From positions 21,760 to 85,759 of the forward strand of contig NZ_JAPEIQ010000023.1 in NCBI RefSeq assembly GCF_026041215.1: DNA of 64,000 nt. The letters are read 5' to 3'. Both the position numbers and the translations under genes were made by a program. Under the pieces are notes generated by a model, which saw only the letters and a list, made by a program, of their open reading frames with translations, had not been told where the DNA came from and ran no database searches. The stretch comes from Hoyosella sp. YIM 151337 (GTDB lineage: Bacteria > Actinomycetota > Actinomycetes > Mycobacteriales > Mycobacteriaceae). Position 1 is the first letter of the stretch; every line of letters begins with the position of its first letter. Positions 41,939 to 50,198 of this stretch are shown here, one piece after another.

Positions 41939-43140
41939 GCCCGATGCGACGCTTCAGACTGACGGTACGCGCCCGCTTGACGATTCTTTACGCCGGCATG
42001 TTCTTTCTTGCCGGAGTCATCTTAGTTGCACTGGTTAACGTGGCGCTCCGGCAGGAGCTCGCACGGCAATCGAACCGGCGCGCTGGAATGCTGCGAACTG
42101 TCAGAGACGACCTGGACGCTGATGACCTGACACGAGTGGTGTCGCCCGCGGACAACCCCTTGCAACCGCTGGTCGTTCAACTCGATGAAGAGACGGCCAC
42201 CGTGACTAACACGGTTCTGCTGTGGTCGATAGTCGCACTCGTCCTCCTCGGTTTGGCGGCCTTCGCGATAGGCTGGATCCTCGCGGGCCGAGTCCTTTCA
42301 CCGCTGCATACAATTACAAATACCGCTCGCCGCATCGCCGACCGGAATCTGCACGAACGGATCGCGCTTGAGGGACCTCCCGACGAAATCAAAGAGCTCG
42401 CCGACACCTTCGACGCAATGTTAGCGCGCCTCGACCACGCATTCGACGGCCAGAAACTGTTCATCGGCAACGCATCACATGAGCTGCGCACCCCCCTTAC
42501 TGTCGCTCGGACACTTATCGAGGTCTCAATGGGTGACCCGGACGCGACACCGGAGTTCAAGCGGCTCGGACGGACGCTCCTCGACCTAAACGAACGCCAC
42601 ACGCACCTCATCGACGGCCTGCTCATGCTGGCGATGAGTCAGCGCGGTACTTCCGTGCGGCAGCGGGTTGACTTCGCGGAGATCGTTGCGCGGGCCGCCT
42701 CCGATGCGCAGGACGAGTCGATCGAGATGCGACTGAGCCTGAAATCGGTGATCGTCGATGGGGATCCAGTCCTTCTCGAACGCCTGGCGTTCAACCTGGT
42801 CGACAACGCTGTCCGCTATAACATCGCCCACGTCGGCTGGGTGAGTATTGCCGTCGAGCGTGCTGGCGCGGACGCCGTCCTCACAGTCGCCAATTCCGGA
42901 CCCGAGATGTTCGCGCACGAGATCCCGGCGCTGTTCGAGCCCTTCCGCCGGCAAGCAACAGCACAGCGGCATGCGCATGTGCCTGGGTCGCGGATCCGGG
43001 GCGCGGGTCTGGGACTGTCCATCGTGCGCTCGGTTGTACACGCCCACGCCGGGGAGGTGGCTGCCGAGCCCCGGACCGGTGGCGGGTTGATCGTGTATGT
43101 CACCTTGCCGTGCGTGGGCGAGCAGGAGACGAAACAATAA
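41935..43140 (+). CDS. Sensor histidine kinase, HAMP type
   Basis: 401 residues. Two membrane helices (about 14-36 and 92-117) enclose a short extracellular loop of about 55 residues. HAMP follows (about 118-170), then the dimerisation domain with phospho-His H182 in NASHELRTPLTV and an HATPase domain (about 270-395) with the N-box NLVDNAVRYN and G-box GAGLGLSIVRSV. The small extracellular part suggests sensing in or near the membrane. Coupled to the response regulator. Confidence 0.92.
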   Translation: MSPMRRFRLTVRARLTILYAGMFFLAGVILVALVNVALRQELARQSNRRAGMLRTVRDDLDADDLTRVVSPADNPLQPLVVQLDEETATVTNTVLLWSIVALVLLGLAAFAIGWILAGRVLSPLHTITNTARRIADRNLHERIALEGPPDEIKELADTFDAMLARLDHAFDGQKLFIGNASHELRTPLTVARTLIEVSMGDPDATPEFKRLGRTLLDLNERHTHLIDGLLMLAMSQRGTSVRQRVDFAEIVARAASDAQDESIEMRLSLKSVIVDGDPVLLERLAFNLVDNAVRYNIAHVGWVSIAVERAGADAVLTVANSGPEMFAHEIPALFEPFRRQATAQRHAHVPGSRIRGAGLGLSIVRSVVHAHAGEVAAEPRTGGGLIVYVTLPCVGEQETKQ

Positions 43141-43149
43141 GGTGCGGTG

Positions 43150-44817
43150 TTAGTTTCCCGCCCGACTGAGTACATCGCTTTCGGCGGTCGCGCTCAGATC
43201 TATTGTGGGCCACGTGCTCAAGTCCCGAAGCAGCTGACGGTCGTGGGACGAGAGCACGACGGCTGCTTGCGTTGCTCCGAGTGCGTCGGTGAGTTCGCCG
43301 ACAAGCGCGATGGAGAGGTGGTTCGTGGGTTCGTCGAGGAGAAGGACGTGCGGGCGAGTCGCGAGCACCAGCGCTAGGTCGAGGCGGCGTTGCTGGCCGA
43401 TCGATAGTTCGCCCACACGTTTGCTCGTCTCACGTGGCCGCAACAGACCTAGTTGCGATAGTCCGACGACCTCCGACTCTGGCACCACGCCCGCGGCAAC
43501 GAGCGCGCTGACGCGCGTGGCGAACAGCTCGCTCGCCCGCCAATCTTCTGGCAGCGCAGATTCCTGACGGAGGAAGCCCAGTCTGGTGCCTTGCGAGATC
43601 CGCGCAGCACCCGTATCTGGCGGCAGGTCGCAGGCGGCAACGTTGAGGAGAGTCGATTTACCAGTACCGTTTTGCCCAGTCACGACTAGCCGGTCACCAT
43701 GCGAAAGGACGAACGACACCGGCCGGGTCAGCTTTCCGATGACACTGACCTGGTCGACCCGCAGCAGGACCGCGCCAGTTCGAGTTGGCAGGCCAGGAAA
43801 CCGGAGCTCCTGCGGCGGTTCCGGCACTGTCACCGCGTGCGCCGAGAGTGCCTCCTGACGCCGGTGCACGCTCTGGACGAGGCCGCCCGTACGTGTGGCT
43901 CGGCCGTGCTTGTTGGTGCCCTTATCCGGCCGCCATCCCGTAATGAGGCGGTTCTGTGCGGCACTGAGACTCGTCTCGAGTCTGGTGAGCTCCGCTTGCT
44001 GCCGTTCGTAGTCTTGCGTCCAGCGCTCCCGTTCGGCCAGTCGGCCCTCCTGGTAACCGGAATATCCACCACCGTAGACGCGAGGGCGACCGTCCGATGT
44101 CGGGTCCAGATCGATGAACGTCTCCGCGACATCGGCGAGTAGTGCTCGATCATGGCTGACTATGGTGACGCCGCCGCTTCGGTTCCGCAGCTCAGCCGTC
44201 AAGAAATCGAGTCCGCCGCGGTCAAGATGATTCGTGGGTTCATCAAGGAGCAGAAAGTCATCGTCGGCGCCAAGGAGACACGCCAAACGGACTCGGTACC
44301 GCTGTCCTACTGAGAGGTCGCTGAGCCGTCGTGACATGTCGTGTTCCGCGTCGAGCGCGGCCAGCGCTATCTGCACGCGCCGCTCGGCGTCCCACGCGCC
44401 GAGCGTTTCGGCCAGTTCGAGTGCAGCGCCGTACTCCTCAACCGCACCGTCTCTGCCATCAGCTAGCGCGACGGTGGCGGCGTCGAGAGCCGCAAGGGCA
44501 GCGAGTGGCTCAGCGATCGCGTCCGCGACCGTATCGCCAACTGTTCTGCTGTTGTCAGCCGGCATTTCCTGGCCGGCGACACCGAGCGTGCCAATGCGCT
44601 GCACGGAACCGCGGTCCGGTTCCAGGTTTCCAGCGAGCACATGCAGGAGCGTTGACTTCCCGCGCCCGTTCTCGCCGACGATCGCCACCCTTGATGACGG
44701 CGTGACGGCGAGGTCGACGTGGTTGAGAACGATGGTGGCTCCGCGTATCACGGAGACGCCTGATGCGATGAGCTGGGCGCGCTCGCGCGCCGGAAAACGA
44801 GAGGCAGGGGAGAGCAT
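43150..44817 (-). CDS. ABC-F family ATPase (ribosome protection type)
   Basis: 555 residues, no membrane helices, two ABC domains in tandem. First: Walker A GENGRGKST, signature-like LSVGQRYR, Walker B FLLLDEPTNHLD. Second: Walker A GQNGTGKST, signature LSIGQQRR, Walker B VLLLDEPTNHLS. An Arg/Lys-rich linker (about 270-320) separates them. This fits the actinobacterial antibiotic-resistance ABC-F group that acts on the ribosome. ATG 44817 with AAGGA six bases before it is the likely start; the open frame to 44910 is a doubtful extension. Confidence 0.85.
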   Translation of the reverse strand: MLSPASRFPARERAQLIASGVSVIRGATIVLNHVDLAVTPSSRVAIVGENGRGKSTLLHVLAGNLEPDRGSVQRIGTLGVAGQEMPADNSRTVGDTVADAIAEPLAALAALDAATVALADGRDGAVEEYGAALELAETLGAWDAERRVQIALAALDAEHDMSRRLSDLSVGQRYRVRLACLLGADDDFLLLDEPTNHLDRGGLDFLTAELRNRSGGVTIVSHDRALLADVAETFIDLDPTSDGRPRVYGGGYSGYQEGRLAERERWTQDYERQQAELTRLETSLSAAQNRLITGWRPDKGTNKHGRATRTGGLVQSVHRRQEALSAHAVTVPEPPQELRFPGLPTRTGAVLLRVDQVSVIGKLTRPVSFVLSHGDRLVVTGQNGTGKSTLLNVAACDLPPDTGAARISQGTRLGFLRQESALPEDWRASELFATRVSALVAAGVVPESEVVGLSQLGLLRPRETSKRVGELSIGQQRRLDLALVLATRPHVLLLDEPTNHLSIALVGELTDALGATQAAVVLSSHDRQLLRDLSTWPTIDLSATAESDVLSRAGN

Positions 44818-45038
44818 TTCAGTCCTTCGAGACATTGCACCACTAGCCGCGAGACCAATGGATGAGCAATTGACGACGACCCCGACAGGGGGCATTAACA
44901 GCGCGGCCACCGGATCTCGGAGTCACTCAACGAGCGCCGTGGGCCCACTCAGTCGTCACAGGAAGTACAAATGCATGATTCCACGATAACCGACCGCCGG
45001 TGCGCGCACGATCCCAATTTCGGTGAAACGGGACACTC

Positions 45039-45069
45039 TTGCGCTGGAGTGCACTCCAGCTTCTATCGT
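45039..45069 (+). promoter_or_regulatory. MerR-type promoter with an 18-bp palindrome
   Basis: GCTGGAGTGCACTCCAGC (45043-45060) is a perfect 18-bp palindrome. A TTGCGC -35-like hexamer (45039-45044) and TATCGT -10-like hexamer (45064-45069) are 19 bases apart, the long spacing typical of MerR-activated promoters. The predicted transcript start is at or very near the ATG at 45077, so the message may be leaderless. The palindrome is therefore the likely operator of the MerR gene that follows. Confidence 0.75.
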
Positions 45070-45076
45070 CATGGCC

Positions 45077-45511
45077 ATGACCGGGATTCTGGGAATTGCT
45101 GAGGTGTCGCGGCGTACAGGACTGAGCAAGGACACGTTGCGCTGGTATGAATCCGAGGGTCTCATACCACTGGTTCCGCGCGGCAGCGACGGACGGCGGC
45201 GCTACAGCGAACCAACCGTACGCATGATCGAACTGCTTGTGCGCCTGAGACGAACCGGCATGCCGGTCAAACAAATGCGCGCATTCGTAGCGATGCTCGC
45301 GGAAGCCGAAAGCACCCACGGCCGCCGTATGGCCCTGCTCGAGGAGCACCGCGAAGAAGTGCTTTCGCGCATACGTGAATTGCTTACAGATCTCGACGCA
45401 ATCGAGGAAAAGATCACGCACTACGCGCGGCTTATCCAGGATGGCCGGGACTGCGCTGAAGAACCGATCACCGACCCCGCCATCCGTGCGGAGCAGAGGA
45501 GAAAAGAATGA
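45077..45511 (+). CDS. MerR-family transcriptional regulator
   Basis: 144 residues from ATG 45077 (ATG 45071 also in frame). N-terminal winged HTH (about 5-72) with GIAEVSRRTGLSKDTLRWYE and GRRRYSEPTVRMIELLVRLR, and a C-terminal coiled coil (about 85-125). It lacks the Cys pairs of metal sensors, so it probably senses a small organic effector. The stop overlaps the start of the aldo/keto reductase by 4 bases, which is likely its regulated target. Confidence 0.9.
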   Translation: MTGILGIAEVSRRTGLSKDTLRWYESEGLIPLVPRGSDGRRRYSEPTVRMIELLVRLRRTGMPVKQMRAFVAMLAEAESTHGRRMALLEEHREEVLSRIRELLTDLDAIEEKITHYARLIQDGRDCAEEPITDPAIRAEQRRKE

Positions 45512-46530
45512 TCGTCCCGCGCATAGAACTCGCTCCAGGCCTGACCGTCAGCAAAATGGGCTTCGGTGGCATGGCGCTGACCGGAGTCTACGGACAAACA
45601 GATCCTGACGAAGCCCTCGCCACGCTGCACGCCACAGTTGACGCGGGAGTGCGGTTCATCGACACAGCGGATGTATACGGGACACCACGGCCCGGTACCG
45701 ACGGGCCAGCCGGTACCAACGAGGAATTGATCGCACAGCTGCTCGGTGTTCGGCGGGATGAGGTGCAGATCGCTACCAAGTTCGGCATCACAGGCGAAGT
45801 CGGTGAGCGCAACAGCACTCGAGGTGATCGAGCGTATGTCAAGCAGGCGTGTGAGGCGTCGCTGCGTCGGCTTGGCACAGACGTCATCGACCTGTACTAC
45901 ATGCACCGGCGTGAACTGACGCGGCCGATCGCAGAGACGGTCGCGGCGATGGCCGAACTCGTCACAGAAGGCAAGGTGCGCCACCTTGGGCTCAGTGAGG
46001 TGACCGCGGCAGAGCTACGGGACGCCGCAGCGGTGCATCCGATCGCGGCAGTGCAAAGTGAGTGGAGCATCTGGAGTCGTGACGTCGAGGCAAGTGTGGT
46101 TCCTGCCGCGCGGGAAGTGGGCGCAGGGTTCGTTCCGTATTCCCCGCTTGGCCGGGGATTCCTCACCGGCACGCTGCGGCGCGACAATCTGCGGTCGACC
46201 ATGCTCGCCGGACAGCCACGGTTCGACGAGCACTTCGACGCGAATGTCCGTGTCGTGGAGATGATCCGGAGCGTCGCCCAGGAAATGGACGCAACACCTG
46301 CTCAGATTGCGCTCGCATGGCTCTACGCCAAGGGAACTGAACTCGGCATCCCCGTCGTCCCCATCCCCGGTACCCGGTCGGCGGCACGGGTGAAAGAGAA
46401 CGCGGTCGCCGCCACCCTCACGCTCACCGCGGGGCAGGTCGCCCAGCTCGACAGTGCGGCCGCGCTTGTGCAGGGCGGGCGCAACCTGACGTTCAACGGC
46501 GCTGACTGGATCTCCGCGGGAAGGGAGTAG
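45508..46530 (+). CDS. Aldo/keto reductase
   Basis: 340 residues. A TIM-barrel reductase with the active-site region FIDTADVYGTPRPGTDG containing Asp and Tyr, the Lys of VQIATKFGITGE, and the His of YYMHRRE. It is NADPH-dependent by family. Expressed with the upstream MerR regulator through an ATGA overlap. The substrate is unknown, probably a toxic aldehyde or ketone that the regulator senses. Confidence 0.9.
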   Translation: MIVPRIELAPGLTVSKMGFGGMALTGVYGQTDPDEALATLHATVDAGVRFIDTADVYGTPRPGTDGPAGTNEELIAQLLGVRRDEVQIATKFGITGEVGERNSTRGDRAYVKQACEASLRRLGTDVIDLYYMHRRELTRPIAETVAAMAELVTEGKVRHLGLSEVTAAELRDAAAVHPIAAVQSEWSIWSRDVEASVVPAAREVGAGFVPYSPLGRGFLTGTLRRDNLRSTMLAGQPRFDEHFDANVRVVEMIRSVAQEMDATPAQIALAWLYAKGTELGIPVVPIPGTRSAARVKENAVAATLTLTAGQVAQLDSAAALVQGGRNLTFNGADWISAGRE

Positions 46531-46609
46531 CGCCGCACTGCGGCCACCGACCGCTTCGGCTGTGAGTCCAGTACTGCCGGGGGGTTGCTGGAGAGGTAAT
46601 TCGTGTTCT

Positions 46610-47184
46610 GCACACCTCTCAGCGCGGCTCCTGGCAAGCAGGCCGCTGGTGAGGATGGAGACGCCGTCAGCGCCTGTGGACCCGGCGACAGCCCCGGCGG
46701 TGAGGGGATGATGACTTGCCCGAGCCTGTTTCCGGTCAGGCGCAGGGAGAGGGCGGATGCGCGGTTAGGGGAGGATGGGGATGATGGCGACGGGCAGCGC
46801 GGAGTACAGTGAGCCGGAGTTGAGCAGCCATTTCCGGGGTACCACTGCGAGGAGCTGCGCGAGGAATAGTCGCGAGACGATCGCTGTTAGCGCGCGTGCG
46901 GTGATGATGGTTGTGACGGTGAGAGCTGAGAAGCCGTGTTGCTCACCAAGAACGGGCAGGTAGGCGGCCGTCAGATCCATTGAGGTCACCACAATCAGGC
47001 TGCTGAACACGGCCGGGCGCATCCCCGGGTGGTCAGCATCGAGAAGGCCGACTCCAGGGCCGGGGTTTCTTGTCGTGTGCGGGCCGCGCGGATGACGATG
47101 CTCGCGAAGGATGGATCCGCAGCGCAGCACGGCGGCGGCGTGAAACCCATCGACGGCCCGGCCGATCGGGATGGCCGCGAGCAT
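46610..47184 (-). pseudogene. Decayed MFS transporter
   Basis: Three pieces of one MFS transporter are found in different frames of the minus strand. The longest (47184-46765) reads LAAIPIGRAVDGFHAAAVLR, then FSSLIVVTSMDLTAAYLPVL and SALTVTTIITARALTAIVSR, and stops at a TAA. A second frame (about 46751-46701) gives LSLRLTGNRLGQVIIPS. A third gives GAVAGSTGADGVSILTSGLL. Together they are the middle and C-terminal part of an MFS protein with at least two frameshifts and no intact N-terminus. Not functional. Confidence 0.75.
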
Positions 47185-47554
47185 TCACACCTGACCAAAG
47201 TCGCGGAACGGTTGAAGCGACTCGCACCTGCCAAGTCGCAGGCCCTGGACCCATCACGGATACCCTGCGGCGCCACGTCATCGGATACAGCCCAGCCATG
47301 ACTGCCACGACCGGCCAACCGCCGAGAAAGGTGGAACCCGACCACACAGAAAAGCCATCGATCGACGCGCAGGGTGCACGTCGGTGCCGCAGGGGAGAAC
47401 TCCCCACCCCGCGCACGGGAGTTGAGCCGTGCCTGATCCACTGTCACCGCCAGGCTGCGGTCGGCAGCACTGGGCGGTGGTGCAGTTGCGTCTCGTGCGC
47501 CGGGGAGCCCGTGGCGGGTTGCCGTTTTCGGCATGACTACCTGCCCCAAGCGGA

Positions 47555-47568
47555 TGTTAGCGCTCACT
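47555..47568. promoter_or_regulatory. LacI-type operator, upstream site
   Basis: TGTTAGCGCTCACT, a half-conserved copy of the TGTTAGCGCTAACA palindrome found elsewhere in the island. Its centre is 77 bases before that of the main operator at 47631, so the two could cooperate through a DNA loop. Confidence 0.6.
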
Positions 47569-47618
47569 CAGTCGTCATGCAGTTTCAACATCAACACAAC
47601 ATAATGCGTGATCAGGGG

Positions 47619-47647
47619 TTGACACATTTCGTGTTAGCGCTAACACT
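47619..47647 (+). promoter_or_regulatory. Island promoter with LacI-type operator
   Basis: The perfect palindrome GTGTTAGCGCTAACAC (47631-47646) lies between a consensus -35 TTGACA (47619-47624) and a weak -10 (AACACT, 47642-47647, 17-base spacer), so repressor binding would block RNA polymerase. It stands about 140 bases before the first gene of the oxidation module and fits the LacI regulator encoded at 57380. Confidence 0.8.
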
Positions 47648-47785
47648 GGGAACAGCGCACAGCAGAGTGGCTCAACTCACAGTTTCAGATATCCGTGCTA
47701 CCGCACGGTCCCGCAGAAGGAGGGGCCCGATCCGATCGGGGATCTGCAGCGCCGACCAGGTCGCCGGACGCAGAGAGGACCAGAT

Positions 47786-48442
47786 ATGGCAGACAATCGA
47801 CTAGCCCAACCGGCTGAAGAATCCATCGCCCTTACGTACCTGAACGATGCGGAGGCGCGAACGGTCGAGGTGATCGCCGAACGGATCATCCCCGACGGAG
47901 GCGATGGGGCCGGGGCGACACAGGCCGGCGTGGTCTACTACATCGACAGGGCCCTGAGTGGCGTGAGCCAGAACCTCCAGCACGTGTATCGCACCGGTCT
48001 CCGGGCGCTGGCGAAGTACTGCGCCGCTGCGCACGCGGCCGAGTTCGCCGACCTGCCCGTCGACATCCAGGACGAGGTGATCCAGCGCTTCCTGGGCCCG
48101 GCCGTGCTCGAGGAGGGCTCGACACCGATCATGCACGGCGACGAGGCCGGGGAGCACGGAGAGAGTGCCGACCTGCCCACGCTGCGCCGCCTGTTCGCCG
48201 TGGTCCGCGAGCATGCCATTGAGGGTTTCTTCTGCGATCCGGCATACGGCGGGAATCGCAACGCCGTGGGCTGGAAGCTGGTTGGGTTCCCGGGCGCGTA
48301 CTGGGGCTATACAGCCGAGCAGATGGGCCGGGGCTTCGACGGGCGCAGCCTGCCGATCATGACCCTGTCCGACCTGAGGACCCAGCTGAGGACCAAGAAC
48401 CTGCCCGACAACGCAACCTTCTACCGCAACGAGGAGAACTGA
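47786..48442 (+). CDS. Gluconate 2-dehydrogenase subunit 3-like protein
   Basis: 218 residues, family GADH subunit 3 (small subunit). TYLNDAEARTVEVIAERIIP, AGVVYYIDRALSG and VGWKLVGFPGAYWGYTAEQM match the family. Unlike periplasmic homologues it shows no signal peptide, so it probably stays in the cytoplasm with its partner. AGAGGA precedes ATG 47786. The GMC oxidoreductase follows after 2 bases; together they should form the small and catalytic subunits of a sugar or glycoside dehydrogenase. Confidence 0.85.
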   Translation: MADNRLAQPAEESIALTYLNDAEARTVEVIAERIIPDGGDGAGATQAGVVYYIDRALSGVSQNLQHVYRTGLRALAKYCAAAHAAEFADLPVDIQDEVIQRFLGPAVLEEGSTPIMHGDEAGEHGESADLPTLRRLFAVVREHAIEGFFCDPAYGGNRNAVGWKLVGFPGAYWGYTAEQMGRGFDGRSLPIMTLSDLRTQLRTKNLPDNATFYRNEEN

Positions 48443-48444
48443 AA

Positions 48445-50187
48445 ATGGGTGGAGAAAAGATCGATGTCATCGTGGTCGGTGCGGGCGCTTCGGGAGCCGT
48501 CATCGCGTCCGAGCTTGCGAAGGCCAACTTGAAAGTCGTCTGTCTCGATAAGGGGCCGAAGCACACCACTGAAGACTTCCGCCTGAAGCAGGACGAGATC
48601 CGCTACTACGCTCGCGGATCGCTCGTGCCCAGCATGGACACTGATCCCATAACGTGGCGCGAAACCAGCGCTGATGGAGACGGAGAACTCGCGCCGTGGG
48701 CAGCCGGTCCCCTGGGGACCGCGAACCCGCTCCACCTGCCGCCCTCCCTGGGGGCCGGTGGTGGAACCATCCACTGGGGCGGTGCGTGCTGGCGCTTCCG
48801 GGAGACCGAGTTCCGCATGAAGACCGAGATCGAGGACCGTCTGGGCAAGAACGCCCTCCCGGAGGGCAACACTCTCGTCGACTGGCCCATCAGCTACGCC
48901 GACCTCGAGCCCTACTACAACAAAACGGAGTGGGAACTCGGTATCTCAGGCCGAGGCAGCAACGTGGCTGGGCGCCCCGATCTCAATGAGAACCCGTGGG
49001 AGGCGCCGCGCCAGCGGGACTATCCCATGCCGCCACTGCGCCAGAGCGCCGCGGACATCGATTTCGGCCAGGCCTGCGAGCGGCTGGGCTACCATCCTTT
49101 CCGCACCGCCGCGGCGATCGCTTCCGAGCCGTTCAAGGGGCGGTCCGGATGCACCTACTGCGGCTTCTGCCACGGCTACCCGTGCCATGTGGACGCCAAG
49201 ACGTCCACTCACGTCGCGGCCCTGCCCTACGGCGAGGCCAGCGGGAACCTGGAGGTGCGTGACTACTGCCGCGTCTACCGGCTCAACCGCTCCAATGACG
49301 GCAAGCGCGTAACCGGGGTCTCGTACTTCGACGCAGACGGCCGGTCCGTCGACCTCGAGGCCGACAGGGTCGTGCTCGCGTGCTACGCACTTGAGAACGC
49401 CCGGCTGCTTCTGGCCTCCGGCATCAATGCCAACGGGCAGGTCGGCAAGCACATGATGACCCACGCCTTCGGCTTCTTCATGGGGCTTACCAAGGAACCG
49501 TCGAACCCGTACATGGGCACGCTCGTCGCCTCCACCTCGATCGAGGACTTCAGCGGCGAACTCGTGCACGAGTACGATCCCACCGTCCTGTGGGGCGCTC
49601 CCATCATCAGCTGGCCCGGCGACTACCAGCCGATCGAGATTGCGCATGCCATGCCGCCCGGTGCACCACGCTGGGGTGCCGGATTCCGCGACTGGATGCG
49701 CGACAACTACGCGCACGTGTGGTCCATGTACTCCCAGACCGCCAACATCCCCACCCACGAGACCTATGTCGACCTCGACCCCCGCCGCAAGGACCCGTGG
49801 GGCCAGCCGGCACTTCGCATGACGCACGGGTGGGGCGAGTGGGACCAGCACATGGTCGACTTCCTGCTCGGCATCAAGCGCAAGATCGCCCGGGAGATGG
49901 GCCTGACGTACTGGTGGGAGGAGACGACGAAGCCCGACTACCACCTCTCCACGCACGAGGTCGGCACCCACCGCATGGGCGAGGACCCGGCGACCTCCGT
50001 CGTCGATATCTACGGCCGGTCCCACGAGTGCGACAACTTGTTCGTCGTCGGCGGGGGGCAGTTCCCCAGCTACCACGGTTACAACCCCACGGAAACCATC
50101 TGGGCCATGGCCTACATGACCGCCGACCACATCATCGGCCGCTCGGCACCGATACCTGCCCAGGCCCACGCCGCTCACACCCACTAG
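48445..50187 (+). CDS. GMC-family flavin oxidoreductase with Cys cluster, glycoside dehydrogenase-like
   Basis: 580 residues. FAD-binding DVIVVGAGASGAVIASELAK at the N-terminus; GMC motif LPPSLGAGGGTIHWGGACWR; a Cys-rich segment CTYCGFCHGYPC (C-x2-C-x2-C-x4-C), as in FAD glucose dehydrogenases that carry a 3Fe-4S cluster; active-site SYHGYNPTETIWAMAY near the end. With the small subunit it resembles glucoside 3-dehydrogenases, which oxidise sugars at C3. No signal peptide. The electron acceptor is not encoded nearby. Confidence 0.87.
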   Translation: MGGEKIDVIVVGAGASGAVIASELAKANLKVVCLDKGPKHTTEDFRLKQDEIRYYARGSLVPSMDTDPITWRETSADGDGELAPWAAGPLGTANPLHLPPSLGAGGGTIHWGGACWRFRETEFRMKTEIEDRLGKNALPEGNTLVDWPISYADLEPYYNKTEWELGISGRGSNVAGRPDLNENPWEAPRQRDYPMPPLRQSAADIDFGQACERLGYHPFRTAAAIASEPFKGRSGCTYCGFCHGYPCHVDAKTSTHVAALPYGEASGNLEVRDYCRVYRLNRSNDGKRVTGVSYFDADGRSVDLEADRVVLACYALENARLLLASGINANGQVGKHMMTHAFGFFMGLTKEPSNPYMGTLVASTSIEDFSGELVHEYDPTVLWGAPIISWPGDYQPIEIAHAMPPGAPRWGAGFRDWMRDNYAHVWSMYSQTANIPTHETYVDLDPRRKDPWGQPALRMTHGWGEWDQHMVDFLLGIKRKIAREMGLTYWWEETTKPDYHLSTHEVGTHRMGEDPATSVVDIYGRSHECDNLFVVGGGQFPSYHGYNPTETIWAMAYMTADHIIGRSAPIPAQAHAAHTH

Positions 50188-50198
50188 GAGAACAGCAC

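Larger units (their letters stand above)
46531..47785. other. Intergenic/degenerate region at the left edge of the carbohydrate island
   Basis: About 1.25 kb separating the MerR/AKR operon from the first sugar gene. Apart from the MFS remnant at 46610-47184 it holds no credible coding sequence. The longer open frames in both directions are low-complexity or overlapping. Its right part, 47550-47785, carries the promoter and two LacI-type operators that start the island. I take this as the left junction of an acquired segment. Confidence 0.6.

Noticed and set aside
47070..47804. 244-residue plus-strand open frame before the island
   Set aside because: Arg-rich shadow sequence, antisense to the decayed MFS gene, no ribosome site, and it runs through the operators and promoter.
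48946..50184. 412-residue minus-strand frame opposite the GMC gene
   Set aside because: Antisense artefact of GC-rich codon use; the composition is Val/Gly/Asp-rich without recognisable motifs.
49590..50198. Long upstream extension of the aldo/keto reductase frame
   Set aside because: It is a shadow of the GMC gene; the ATG at 50199 has its own ribosome site and starts the conserved barrel.
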